Under the pieces are notes generated by a model. The model did no database searches. It was not told where the DNA came from and saw only the letters and a list, made by a program, of their open reading frames with translations. From Spirosoma radiotolerans (GTDB lineage Bacteria; Bacteroidota; Bacteroidia; Cytophagales; Spirosomataceae): 64,000 bases of DNA. Below, one piece after another: positions 35,049 through 44,549 of this stretch (position 1 is its first letter; each line of letters opens with the position of its first letter). A program made the translations under genes and the position numbers. The stretch covers positions 4,511,501-4,575,500 of the forward strand of contig NZ_CP010429.1 in the NCBI RefSeq assembly GCF_000974425.1. Reading direction: 5' to 3'.

Positions 35049-35902
35049 TACTGGACTTTCACGCGGTTATAAATCTCCCGGAAATTTTTAACGCTTTCGG
35101 CAATTTCGGGGCCGTTATTTTCCCAATGGTATTCATATTCGGCCGAGATTGGCCCTTTAAAGTGCTGGCGTTTTAGCTCGGTAATGACCTGCTCTACGTT
35201 GCAATCGCCGGTGCCCCAGACAACATCGTGGTATTTCCCCTCCGGTGTATCTTTCTTCACGTCTTTGAAGTGCATACCCAGCACGTGGCCGTTTAGCTTT
35301 TTCAGGCATTCGACCGGGTTCAGTCCCGAACGTACCCAATGGCCAATGTCCGAACAGGAACCAACGTATTTGCTACCGCCAATAGCCGCCAGCACCGTGT
35401 CGGGATGCCAATAGCGCGACGGTTTGGGGTGGTTATGAAGCGCAACGTTGATTTTGTACTGCTCGGCTAGTTTTCGTACCAGTGGCATCTGTTCCGGCGT
35501 GGGCTCCGAGTTGATGTTCAGGATGCCCATGTCTTTCGCAAATTCGAATACATTCTTCCAATCCTCATCCGTTTTGGGGCTGACAACGCCGTACGCGACC
35601 ACCGTGAGGCCGCGGTCTTTGATCAGCTTTTTGACCGCCTGCCGGGTCGTGGCATTCATGTTAAAGTCCATCTTCCCGTCCAATCCGCCCCCAATAACCT
35701 GACCGGGGTATGCCTCAACGTATTTAAGCCCACAACTGTCAATCTTCCGCAGGGCTTCCGTAAAAGGAAACAGACGAAACGAATAGGCCTGAGCGCCCAG
35801 TTTCCAGCCAGCTTTATCTTCCGGGCCTTTCTGCGCCAGCAACGGCAGCGCGCTCAACGCCAGGAGCGCCCCACAGATCAGCGATTTTATTAGGTATTTC
35901 AT
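35048..35902 (-). CDS. Exported TIM-barrel sugar isomerase/epimerase family protein
   Basis: 284 residues from ATG 35900-35902 (MKYLIKSLICGALLALSALPLLAQ), which begins a clear signal peptide; the ATG at 35959 is 19 residues upstream and unlikely. The barrel shows LGAQAYSFRLFPFTEALRKI, LKYVEAYPGQ, INVALHNHPKP, YVGSCSDIGHWVRSG, VLGMHFKDVKK and ISAEYEYHWE, with Glu/Asp/His metal-site residues. Exported members are frequent in Bacteroidota beside DUF1080 genes. Here it sits between two permease operons, convergent with operon 1 and divergent from operon 2. No DUF1080 gene is adjacent. Confidence 0.88.
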   Translation of the reverse strand: MKYLIKSLICGALLALSALPLLAQKGPEDKAGWKLGAQAYSFRLFPFTEALRKIDSCGLKYVEAYPGQVIGGGLDGKMDFNMNATTRQAVKKLIKDRGLTVVAYGVVSPKTDEDWKNVFEFAKDMGILNINSEPTPEQMPLVRKLAEQYKINVALHNHPKPSRYWHPDTVLAAIGGSKYVGSCSDIGHWVRSGLNPVECLKKLNGHVLGMHFKDVKKDTPEGKYHDVVWGTGDCNVEQVITELKRQHFKGPISAEYEYHWENNGPEIAESVKNFREIYNRVKVQ

Positions 35903-36019
35903 GGGAAAGAGAATGATATGTTCCTGAACTAAAGAGCAGGTGGTATCAACTTTACCCACTTTGTGTGTCGTTTACAGACGGAGATGTTTTAAGAGAAAGA
36001 ATGTAGACCCAATCACCGG

Positions 36020-36057
36020 CGTCCGGTTCAGGACGGGCCAATGTCCAGAATCGGACA
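36020..36057. promoter_or_regulatory. Twin-dyad operator upstream of PadR gene 2
   Basis: CGTCC-N6-GGACG (36020-36035) and TGTCC-N6-GGACA (36042-36057), both perfect dyads, centres 22 bp apart. It ends 106 nt before the PadR start and 118 nt upstream of the divergent TIM-barrel gene. Confidence 0.8.
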
Positions 36058-36119
36058 TTCCCCAACTGCATAACTCAACCAAAACCGGCTTTATGGCCTT
36101 GAAAAGCCCATCATTAGTT

Positions 36120-36134
36120 CTGGCAAGGCATTTG
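36120..36134 (+). promoter_or_regulatory. Conserved TGGC-N3-GCATTTG element before PadR gene 2
   Basis: cTGGCAAGGCATTTG, 29 nt before the start codon, aligned with the element before the other PadR genes. Confidence 0.7.
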
Positions 36135-36163
36135 ATCAGCAAATATAGAACTAATTAGACCCC

Positions 36164-36502
36164 ATGAAACGGACCTACCTGGGCGAGTTTGAAGAGATTG
36201 TTCTGCTCACCGTTGCGGTGCTGGAGGGACAGGCGTATGGCGTAGCCCTCACCCACGAAATCATCGAACAAACCGGCCGCTCGGTACGGCTGAATCAGAT
36301 TCACGCGGCCTTACAGCGTCTGGAAGACAAAGGCATGGTGAAATCGGAAATGGGCGAACCCACGCCGGAGCGCGGTGGCCGCCGGAAGCGATTGTTTACG
36401 GTGACTGTTTACGGTCAGCGGACCTTGCAGGAAATTCAGGAAGTACGAACCACGTTGTGGAACCGGTTACCAAACCCACTCAACCCGGCCATTAGCCTAT
36501 GA
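36164..36502 (+). CDS. PadR family transcriptional regulator (operon 2)
   Basis: 112 residues. MKRTYLGEFEEIVLLTVAVLEGQAYGVAL, then RLNQIHAALQRLEDKGMVKSEMGEPT and ERGGRRKRLFTVTVYGQRTL: the same short PadR winged helix as in operon 1. The recognition-helix region differs (SVRLNQIHAALQR against SVSISAVHAALHR). ATGA overlap with the permease start (36499-36502). Likely autoregulator of the three-permease operon that follows. Confidence 0.93.
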   Translation: MKRTYLGEFEEIVLLTVAVLEGQAYGVALTHEIIEQTGRSVRLNQIHAALQRLEDKGMVKSEMGEPTPERGGRRKRLFTVTVYGQRTLQEIQEVRTTLWNRLPNPLNPAISL

Positions 36503-39120
36503 ATCAGTCGCCTACCCCGCCCCGCCTGGCTGATCGGTTGCTCAACCTCTTTTGCGCCCCCCATCGGCTGGAAGAAGTGCAGGGCGATCTGCACGAGGAG
36601 TTTGCCTGGCAGGTTGAACGTATTGGCGAACGGCGGGCCCGCTGGCGCTACTGGCGGGATGTACTGGGTTTTATGAAGCCCCGGACGGGCGGATCATTTG
36701 CCATCAAACGTCAAGAAAAACAGAACTCAACTATCTTCTTACTAAGCCCTGTTATGCTCCGTAATTACCTGAAAACCGCCTGGCGCAGCCTGGTAAACAA
36801 CCGATTCTATTCGCTGATCAACATGACGGGTCTGACCGCCGGGTTAGCCGTGGGTATCCTGATTTTGCTCTGGGTGCAGGATGAACTGAGCTTCGACCGG
36901 TTTCATCACCAGGCAACCAGCATATACCGGCTCGAAAACTGGGCTGGTACGGGCAATAGCCGCCAAATCTGGACATCCACTGTTGCCCCAATCGCCGAGC
37001 TTGGCAAGCAGGAACTGCCCGACATAAAAGACGGCGTCCGCATTTCTCACAACGGCACTTATACCCTGTTTAGATACAAGGATAAAACCTTCAATGAGGA
37101 ACACACCCAGTTTGCCGATCCGAGCTTGTTCTCGGTATTCGACTTCGCACTCACGCAGGGAAACCCGGCAAAGCCCTTCCCGGATAACCACTCGGTTGTG
37201 CTGACCGAAAGCACGGCCAAACGCTATTTCGGCGACGAGAACCCACTCGGAAAAGTCCTCATCGTCGATAAGAACAATGCGTTTAAGGTGAGCGGTATCA
37301 CGCCGGATTTTCCCAAAAATTCGAGCATCCAGGCCGACATGATCCTGCCTCTTCCGTTGCTGTTCGAGGGCATGTATCACAACAGAACAGATGGTAGAAA
37401 TCAGGCTAACGACTTTAGTAATTTTAACTACAGCACCTATTTGTTGCTTCAACCAGGCGCATCCACCAGCAGTCTGACCGATAAACTACGTACGATTCAC
37501 CTCCGTAACAAGCCCGACGATACAGACCTTACGTACCTGCTTCAGCCCCTGCCCGACATGCACCTCTACAGAGCAGATGGTTCGGAAGGCGGGATTGAAA
37601 CGATCAGGATGTTTTCTATTATTGCCCTGCTTATTCTGGCGATAGCCTGTATTAACTACGTTAATCTCTCCACAGCCCGTTCGTTGCTACGCTCCAAAGA
37701 GATCAGCATGCGCAAGATCGTAGGCGCGGCCCGTAGCCAGCTATTTGTGCAGTTCCTGACTGAAACCGCGCTCTTGTTTTCCTTGGCGGCCGTGCTGGCC
37801 ATTGGCCTTATTTATGGGCTGCTCCCTTTCTACAACCAGATTTCGGGCAAGCAGCTTGCCCTTGACTTTTCTGACTACCGCATCTGGCAGCTCATTGGCC
37901 TGACGATCCTCGGAACGCTGGCCGCATCGAGCCTTTATCCGGCCCTGTTACTCTCTTCCTTTGAACCCCTCAGAGCCCTGAAAGGAAAGGTCTCATCCCG
38001 GCTTAATGAAGCTAGTTTCCGAAAAATACTGGTTGTCGTCCAGTTCGCGGTTTCTGTCATCCTGATCGCGGGAACGTTCATTATCAATAACCAACTACAG
38101 TACATCCGCTCGAAGGAACTGGGGTACGATAAAACGCATGTATTTGGGTTTTTTATGCGGGATATGAGCCAGCATTACGATGTGGTAAAAGCACAGCTCC
38201 TGAACCAGCCCGGCGTCGATGCCGTTACCCGAGCCAGTTCAAACATTGTCAGCCTGGGCGGTCAAACCGGCGATAATGAATGGGATGGGAAAGAGAAAGG
38301 TGAAACCATGTTTATGTGGCCGGTAGCCATCGATAAAGACTTTATTCCATTCTTTAAAATAAACTTGTTGCAAGGCGCCAATTTTACCGGTGCCGTTGCC
38401 GATTCGCTGCATTTTATCCTGAATGAAACCGCCGTAAAGACGGCCCGGATTAAAGACCCGATTGGGAAACGATTCAGACTGTGGAATCACACCGGAACGA
38501 TTGTCGGCGTTGTCAACGATTTTCACTTTGCCTCGATGCGGCAGAAAATAGAGCCCGCTATTTTCTACTACGCCCCCGAGCAGATGCAGGCCATTTATGT
38601 TAAAACAACCGGCAATGACGCCAGGCTGGCTGTTGCAGCTGCCCAACGGTCGTGGAAGCAATACAACACGAATTATCCGTTCGACTACACCTTCCTGAAC
38701 GATTCATTCAACAACCTCTACAAGTCGGAGCAGCAATCAGGGATGCTGTTCAATATTTTCTCCACCATTGCCATTCTCATTTCCTGCCTGGGTTTATTTG
38801 GTCTGGCCACCTACACAGCACAGGTACGTACCCGCGAGATTGGAGTTCGTAAGGTACTGGGTGCCAGCACAAGCGGCATTATTCAACTGTTGGCCAAAGA
38901 TTTCATCAAACTGGTTCTGATCGCCATTGTCATCGCCGTTCCCGTCGCCTGGTACACGATGAATCGGTGGTTGCAGGATTTCGCCTACCGAATCGACATT
39001 CAGTGGTGGGTCTTTGCCTTATCGGGGCTGCTGGCCCTCGCCATTGCCCTACTCACGGTCAGTTACCAGAGTATCCGGGCCGCGCTGATGAACCCGGTCA
39101 ACTCATTACGCAGCGAATAG
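36499..39120 (+). CDS. FtsX/MacB-type double ABC permease with prefix domain (operon 2, gene 1)
   Basis: 873 residues. The prefix here is of the FCAPHRLEEVQGDLHEEF / RARWRYWRDVLGFMKP type, shared by all three permeases of operon 2 and different from operon 1. The core follows the usual layout: TM1 at about residues 110-130 (FYSLINMTGLTAGLAVGIL), LLRSKEISMRKIVGAARSQ after TM2 (an unusual ISMRK instead of IGVRK), second half TAQVRTREIGVRKVLGAS, and IVGVVNDFHFASMRQ in the periplasmic part. Ends LMNPVNSLRSE. Translation is coupled to PadR. Confidence 0.92.
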   Translation: MNQSPTPPRLADRLLNLFCAPHRLEEVQGDLHEEFAWQVERIGERRARWRYWRDVLGFMKPRTGGSFAIKRQEKQNSTIFLLSPVMLRNYLKTAWRSLVNNRFYSLINMTGLTAGLAVGILILLWVQDELSFDRFHHQATSIYRLENWAGTGNSRQIWTSTVAPIAELGKQELPDIKDGVRISHNGTYTLFRYKDKTFNEEHTQFADPSLFSVFDFALTQGNPAKPFPDNHSVVLTESTAKRYFGDENPLGKVLIVDKNNAFKVSGITPDFPKNSSIQADMILPLPLLFEGMYHNRTDGRNQANDFSNFNYSTYLLLQPGASTSSLTDKLRTIHLRNKPDDTDLTYLLQPLPDMHLYRADGSEGGIETIRMFSIIALLILAIACINYVNLSTARSLLRSKEISMRKIVGAARSQLFVQFLTETALLFSLAAVLAIGLIYGLLPFYNQISGKQLALDFSDYRIWQLIGLTILGTLAASSLYPALLLSSFEPLRALKGKVSSRLNEASFRKILVVVQFAVSVILIAGTFIINNQLQYIRSKELGYDKTHVFGFFMRDMSQHYDVVKAQLLNQPGVDAVTRASSNIVSLGGQTGDNEWDGKEKGETMFMWPVAIDKDFIPFFKINLLQGANFTGAVADSLHFILNETAVKTARIKDPIGKRFRLWNHTGTIVGVVNDFHFASMRQKIEPAIFYYAPEQMQAIYVKTTGNDARLAVAAAQRSWKQYNTNYPFDYTFLNDSFNNLYKSEQQSGMLFNIFSTIAILISCLGLFGLATYTAQVRTREIGVRKVLGASTSGIIQLLAKDFIKLVLIAIVIAVPVAWYTMNRWLQDFAYRIDIQWWVFALSGLLALAIALLTVSYQSIRAALMNPVNSLRSE

Positions 39121-39127
39121 AACAGCC

Positions 39128-41809
39128 ATGCATACGCCCCCTCGGTTCGCCGACCGCCTGCTTCGGTTGGTCTGCGCCCCTCATCGGCTGGAAGAAGTGC
39201 AGGGCGATCTGCACGAGGAGTTTGCCTGGCAGGTTCAGCGCATTGGCCTGCGACGGGCCCGCTGGCGCTACTGGCGGGATGTGCTGGGTTTTATGAAGCC
39301 TTTCGCCATAAAACGAACGACGGCGGTTGGAATGTCCCGACGGGGAACCGTGCATCACCCACGATTCGGAGAATACCCATATGCAAATTCAACAACTACT
39401 GCTATGTTAAGCAACTATTTTACCATTGCCTGGCGAAACGTGCTCCGCTACAAATTAAACAGTACGCTTACCATAACCGGTCTGGCCTTAGGACTGGCTT
39501 GTAGCCTGTTGATAATTCTTCATGTGCGGGAAGAGTTGACCTATGACAACGGGTTTTCAAAAGCAGACCGGATTTTCAGAATTACGTCGGAAAATATTGA
39601 CAAGAAAAGCCGACAATGGGCAGCAACGTCACCTATTTTGGGAGTAGAAATGCAAAAGGCTATCCCTGCGGTCCAAACCGTGGCCCGATTTCATCGCCCA
39701 TATCCAGATCGGGTATTCAGCTATGCACCATCCGGTGGAGCGCCAAAGCTGTTCGAGGAGAAAAGCGGGTATTATGCCGATTCGACCGTGGTGGATGTAT
39801 TCGACCTTTCGTTTGTGAAAGGTGATCCACGAACAGCCCTCAAACAGATTGACGCCATTGTCCTCACGGAAGCAATGGCAACCAAATACTTCGGGAATGA
39901 AGACCCATTAGGCAAACGGATTCAGGATGATCTGGATAAACGTCTATTGACCGTGACGGGTGTCATAAAACCCTATTCATTCCCCACGCATTTACAGTTC
40001 GATTACCTGATTTCTATGTCCACCTTTTACAGTTATACGGACAAAAATACGCTGGAAAATAGAGGGTGGGCTGGCTTTTATAATTACGTCCTACTGAATA
40101 ATGGTGCCTCACGTTCGGATGTGGAAGCGCGAATTCCGGAGTTCATGGTCAAGTTTTACGAAGCCAAAGGCGAAACCAGAAAAGAAATCCTGGCAACCCG
40201 AAGAACGCCTATTCAACCCATTACGGACATTCACCTGCACTCGAAGCTGGAGAAGGAAATGGGGCCTAATAGTGACATTACTTATGTGTATGTTTTTTCC
40301 ATAGCGGCCCTGTTTATCCTGCTGTTAGCCTCGGTGAATTTCATCAATATGGCCACAGCCCAGGCATTTAACCGAATGAAAGAAGTGGGCGTTCGAAAGG
40401 CATTAGGTGCCCGCAAAGGCCAACTCATCAGACAGTTTCTGGGCGAATCATTCATACTGACGCTGGCAGCTGCTTTGGTAGCCTTTGGTTTATTCCGGCT
40501 GGCCATTCCTTTTTATAACGAACTGGCAGCAAAGACGCTTCGCTTTGAGCAATTGCTGACGGCATCGAATACAGTACTACTGGTGCTACTGATTGGGCTC
40601 ATCAGCCTGATTGCCGGTTTTTACCCGGCCTTATTCATTTCTAATTTTGATCCCGTTAATGCCCTGAAAGGAAAGAAAAGCCAGTTTTCTTCAGTTACAC
40701 TAATTCGAAAAGGTCTGATTGTGTTTCAGTTCAGTGTTTCGGTATTCATGATCTTCAGTACGATTGTCGTATACCGTCAAATGAAGTTTTTCCAGACAAA
40801 GGACCTGGGCTTCGACCAAGACCAGGTAATAGCTGTAAAGCTGTACGGGCGTGACATGTGGAACAAAGCCGACGTGATTCAGCAGGAATTTCAGAAAAAT
40901 TCAGCCATCACGAATGTAGCCCGTATTTCTACCTTACCGGGTGACCGATTCGGTACAGATATGCTCGCGCTGCTGGGGAAACCTGACGATGCGACTCAAC
41001 TTCGATTTATGTGGGCTGACGAACATACGCTCCCACTTTTACAGGTCGGGATGAAAGCAGGTCGAAATTTCGTCAGGAAAACAGAGAACGCCCACTTTTC
41101 GCTTATCCTGAACGAAGCGGCAGCCAAAGCTCTCAAACTGGATTCGCCCATCGGGCAAAAAGCGGTATCCTTAGGGGACACAGGCGAGATAGTAGGCATT
41201 GTCAGGGATTTCCATTTTGCCTCCCTGCACACCACAGTCGATCCACTGGTTATTGTTCAGCATCCAGGACAGGCCAATTACTTTCTATTAAAAACAAAAG
41301 GAAACAACCTGGCAGAAACTTTACAGTTCGCCCAATCTACGTTGGCTCGTTTGTCGCCCGGCAGTCTGTTCATCTACACATTTCTGGATGAAAAAATGGC
41401 CCGTTTATATGATTCAGAAAAACGGGTGGGCAATATACTGAATGTGTTTGCCCTCTTTGCTATACTTATTTCCTGCCTGGGCTTATTTGGCTTATCTGCC
41501 TATGCTGCCCAGATACGCACAAAAGAAGTTGGCATTCGGAAGGTGTTGGGGGCTACGGTGGCCGGACTTATTGTACTGCTTTCCGGAGACTTCCTTCGAC
41601 TGGTACTCATTGCCATTGTTCTCGCCTTTCCCCTGGCCTGGTGGGCTACGAGTCGGTGGTTGCAGAACTTTGCCTATCCAACTTCCATTGAGTGGTGGAT
41701 GTTCGCTCTAACCAGTCTGGTAACTAGTGCAGTTGCTGTTCTAACAATTAGTTTCCAAAGCATTAGAGCCGCCCTGATGAACCCCGTGAAATCGTTGAGA
41801 AGTGAGTAG
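39128..41809 (+). CDS. FtsX/MacB-type double ABC permease with prefix domain (operon 2, gene 2)
   Basis: 893 residues, 7 nt after the previous gene. The prefix is nearly identical to its neighbour's. Between prefix and TM1 (residues about 60-90) it carries an extra 20-residue stretch (AVGMSRRGTVHHPRF and following) that the neighbours lack. Loop motifs: FNRMKEVGVRKALGARKG and AQIRTKEVGIRKVLGAT. Periplasmic motif IVGIVRDFHFASLH. The body is somewhat AT-richer than the prefix. Ends LMNPVKSLRSE. Confidence 0.92.
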   Translation: MHTPPRFADRLLRLVCAPHRLEEVQGDLHEEFAWQVQRIGLRRARWRYWRDVLGFMKPFAIKRTTAVGMSRRGTVHHPRFGEYPYANSTTTAMLSNYFTIAWRNVLRYKLNSTLTITGLALGLACSLLIILHVREELTYDNGFSKADRIFRITSENIDKKSRQWAATSPILGVEMQKAIPAVQTVARFHRPYPDRVFSYAPSGGAPKLFEEKSGYYADSTVVDVFDLSFVKGDPRTALKQIDAIVLTEAMATKYFGNEDPLGKRIQDDLDKRLLTVTGVIKPYSFPTHLQFDYLISMSTFYSYTDKNTLENRGWAGFYNYVLLNNGASRSDVEARIPEFMVKFYEAKGETRKEILATRRTPIQPITDIHLHSKLEKEMGPNSDITYVYVFSIAALFILLLASVNFINMATAQAFNRMKEVGVRKALGARKGQLIRQFLGESFILTLAAALVAFGLFRLAIPFYNELAAKTLRFEQLLTASNTVLLVLLIGLISLIAGFYPALFISNFDPVNALKGKKSQFSSVTLIRKGLIVFQFSVSVFMIFSTIVVYRQMKFFQTKDLGFDQDQVIAVKLYGRDMWNKADVIQQEFQKNSAITNVARISTLPGDRFGTDMLALLGKPDDATQLRFMWADEHTLPLLQVGMKAGRNFVRKTENAHFSLILNEAAAKALKLDSPIGQKAVSLGDTGEIVGIVRDFHFASLHTTVDPLVIVQHPGQANYFLLKTKGNNLAETLQFAQSTLARLSPGSLFIYTFLDEKMARLYDSEKRVGNILNVFALFAILISCLGLFGLSAYAAQIRTKEVGIRKVLGATVAGLIVLLSGDFLRLVLIAIVLAFPLAWWATSRWLQNFAYPTSIEWWMFALTSLVTSAVAVLTISFQSIRAALMNPVKSLRSE

Positions 41810-41873
41810 TACCGACCATCCCGGTCGGCTGGATAAATATTAGTTCAAGTCCGACCGGGATGGTCGGCACTAC
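41806..41873. repeat. Inverted repeat inside operon 2 (23-bp arms)
   Basis: Arms 41806-41828 and 41851-41873 pair at 22 of 23 positions, 22-nt loop. It overlaps the stop codon of the second permease and ends 4 nt before the ATG of the third, so it may lower expression of the third gene. Confidence 0.85.
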
Positions 41874-41877
41874 AGCA

Positions 41878-44508
41878 ATGAAACTGAATCGCCGGACCAC
41901 TCCACCCCGCTTAGCTGACCACCTACTCCGCTTCTTCTGCGCTCCTCACCGCCTGGAAGAAGTGCAGGGCGACTTACACGAAGAGTTCACCTATCAGGTT
42001 GAACGTATTGGTGAACGGCGGGCCCGCTGGCGCTACTGGTGGGATGTCCTGGGCTTTATAAAGCCTCGCTTTGCCGCCAGACCTAAATCAACGTATTCAA
42101 CAACTTTCCTAAGTCCTGCTATGATCCGAAACTATTTGGCCATTGCCCTGCGCCAGCTCTGGAAAAACCAGTTGTTCAGTGCGTTGAACATTGTTGGGCT
42201 CACGGTTGGCCTGGCCGTCAGCACATTCATTGCGCTGTATGTCTGGCATGAGTTCCACTATGATCGGTTCGAACCCTTCGCCGACCGCACCTATCGGATT
42301 ATGTCGGTCGCTACATATGGCGGAGAGGAAATCAGCTTTCCCAACTTGCACGAATCGTTTGGCCGTCAGATAAAACGCCAGGTTCCAGAAGTTGAACAAG
42401 TTGTCCGTTGGTCGGATGGGCTCGGCGACGTGGTCTTACAATCCGATGCAACTCATCGGTTCAAAGAACTGAACATTGGTTATGCCGACGCATCGATCAT
42501 ACCCGTAATGGGACTGAAACTACTCCAGGGCGATCCGCAAACAGCACTGAGCGAACCAGGTCGTATCGTATTGACTCGTCAACTGGCAGAGAAATATTTC
42601 GGCGATAAAAACCCGGTTGGAAAAACGCTGATTTTCGACAAGCATTTCCCGCTTACCGTATCGGCCATACTCGACGATTTACCGACAAATTCAGTAATTG
42701 GCTTCAGGGCATTGGTTTCCCTGAGTTCTATGCCTACTCTGGGGGCCAAGCAGCAGCAAGTCTGGAAAGGAGGTGGTTTCCTGAGCACGTATGTGGTCTT
42801 ACGTCCGGGTACACGTCCAACAGCCGTCGAGAAGAAACTGCAACAGGTAAAATCAGACCTGCAGTTTGTTGATCTTTCGGCCAAATACCTGCTCGAAGTC
42901 CTGTCATCCTTACACTTGGATAGCCGTAGTGAATCGAAAGGTACCCGGCAATCGCTGTATGTTCTGCTCACCATAGCCCTGGTCATTCTGGCACTGGCGG
43001 TCATTAATTATGTTAGCCTAACCACAGCCCGCGCTACCAAACGAGCGAAAGAAGTCGGCATTCGTAAAGCCATTGGCGGGCAACGCCAGGAGCTTATCGG
43101 CCAGTTTTTTATCGAATCATTTCTAACCACTACGCTGGCCTTTGGCTTATCGCTGGCGGTACTTCAGGCACTGTTTCCCTGGGCCAATCAAGCTCTTGGT
43201 CTGCAGATGGACAACCGGGTCCTGGCGCAGGGGCCTTATTGGGGCTTGATGCTGGCGTTATGGCTGGTCTGCTCGGTACTGGCAGGAGCGTATCCGGCGT
43301 TGCTCCTATCGGGATTTCGGCCGGCAGTGGTGCTCAAAGGAACAACGAACGTCCGGTTTGGTGGCGCTGGATTACGACAGGTGTTTACCACCCTTCAGTT
43401 TACCGCTAGCATTGGTTTGCTGATTTGCAGCCTGGTGCTCTATACCCAGATGCGGTTTCTTCAAACCAAGAATTTGGGTATCAATCGAGAACAGGTCGTT
43501 GGTATGTATATCGACAGTGAACTGACGTCCCAATTCACAGCCATTCGCGATGCGGTTCGGCAGTGGGCGGGCGTCAACAATGTTGCCGCAACGAATACAA
43601 AGTTGTTTTCGCCTAACATCATGACCTATTTCATGGAAACGGCCAAAGGAAAAAAACAGCTTATGGTCAACGCACTGACCGTAGATAAACCTTTTTTCGA
43701 CATGATGGGGGTGCGCTGGCAATACCCACCCGCTGGCTGGGAAACGGGTGCCGTTTCAAAAGAGTTAACCGTTTATAATCAAACCGTTCTGAAAGAAGCG
43801 GGTATTCGCGGCAACCCTCTTCAGCAACCGTCTCCTTTTAAAGGCACCGCTGCCAACGGAAGCCCCGATGGCGTTGTCGCCGATTTTCATGTACATAGTC
43901 TGCATGGACCGGTTTCGCCAATGATGCTGAGCGTTGTGAGTGATACAAGTCGGTCCATTACGGCCAATGGTGGGTATTTACTGATTCGGTTACGGCCACA
44001 AACCAATGTTCCGGAAGCACTCGCCCAACTCAAAGCTATTTATGAGCGCAGTCGCCCATCAGCGCCATTTGACTACTATTTTCTGGATGAAGCGTATGAC
44101 AAACTCTATGCGAAAGAGGAACGGTTAGCCCGCTTATTCAACGGCTTTACGGCCCTTACGTTACTGGTAGCCTGTTTGGGCTTACTGGGTCTGATGACCT
44201 TTTCGGTCGAAGCCCGCACAAAGGAAATCGGGGTGCGGAAGGTACTGGGCGCATCGGTCAGCAGCATCGTTACGCTTCTCTCTAAAGACTTCCTGAAACT
44301 GGTATTGATATCCATTCTGGTAGCATCGCCCCTGGCCTGGTACGCCATGAACAAATGGTTAGAGGGATTTGCCTATAAAATCGACATTGTGTGGTGGATC
44401 TTTGCCCTGGCTGGAGGACTCGTAACGGGAATTGCCCTACTCACAATCAGCTTCCAGAGCATTCGGGCTGCTCTGATGAATCCGGTCAACTCATTACGCA
44501 GCGAATAA
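41878..44508 (+). CDS. FtsX/MacB-type double ABC permease with prefix domain (operon 2, gene 3)
   Basis: 876 residues from ATG 41878; an upstream ATG at 41860 lies inside the inverted repeat. Prefix FCAPHRLEEVQGDLHEEF as in operon 2, with small changes (TYQVERIGERR). Loops: TKRAKEVGIRKAIGGQRQE and EARTKEIGVRKVLGAS. The second periplasmic domain has GVVADFHVHSLHGP instead of the more usual VVKDFHF. Last gene of operon 2; a small hairpin follows the stop. Ends LMNPVNSLRSE. Confidence 0.92.
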   Translation: MKLNRRTTPPRLADHLLRFFCAPHRLEEVQGDLHEEFTYQVERIGERRARWRYWWDVLGFIKPRFAARPKSTYSTTFLSPAMIRNYLAIALRQLWKNQLFSALNIVGLTVGLAVSTFIALYVWHEFHYDRFEPFADRTYRIMSVATYGGEEISFPNLHESFGRQIKRQVPEVEQVVRWSDGLGDVVLQSDATHRFKELNIGYADASIIPVMGLKLLQGDPQTALSEPGRIVLTRQLAEKYFGDKNPVGKTLIFDKHFPLTVSAILDDLPTNSVIGFRALVSLSSMPTLGAKQQQVWKGGGFLSTYVVLRPGTRPTAVEKKLQQVKSDLQFVDLSAKYLLEVLSSLHLDSRSESKGTRQSLYVLLTIALVILALAVINYVSLTTARATKRAKEVGIRKAIGGQRQELIGQFFIESFLTTTLAFGLSLAVLQALFPWANQALGLQMDNRVLAQGPYWGLMLALWLVCSVLAGAYPALLLSGFRPAVVLKGTTNVRFGGAGLRQVFTTLQFTASIGLLICSLVLYTQMRFLQTKNLGINREQVVGMYIDSELTSQFTAIRDAVRQWAGVNNVAATNTKLFSPNIMTYFMETAKGKKQLMVNALTVDKPFFDMMGVRWQYPPAGWETGAVSKELTVYNQTVLKEAGIRGNPLQQPSPFKGTAANGSPDGVVADFHVHSLHGPVSPMMLSVVSDTSRSITANGGYLLIRLRPQTNVPEALAQLKAIYERSRPSAPFDYYFLDEAYDKLYAKEERLARLFNGFTALTLLVACLGLLGLMTFSVEARTKEIGVRKVLGASVSSIVTLLSKDFLKLVLISILVASPLAWYAMNKWLEGFAYKIDIVWWIFALAGGLVTGIALLTISFQSIRAALMNPVNSLRSE

Positions 44509-44510
44509 CC

Positions 44511-44543
44511 GTATGCCGACCGCCAGACGGGCGGTCGGCATAC
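44511..44543. terminator. Hairpin between convergent genes after operon 2
   Basis: Perfect 14-bp GC-rich stem (44511-44524 with 44530-44543), 5-nt loop, directly after the permease stop and 6 nt before the end of the convergent lipoprotein gene. Confidence 0.8.
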
Positions 44544-44549
44544 AGCAAC

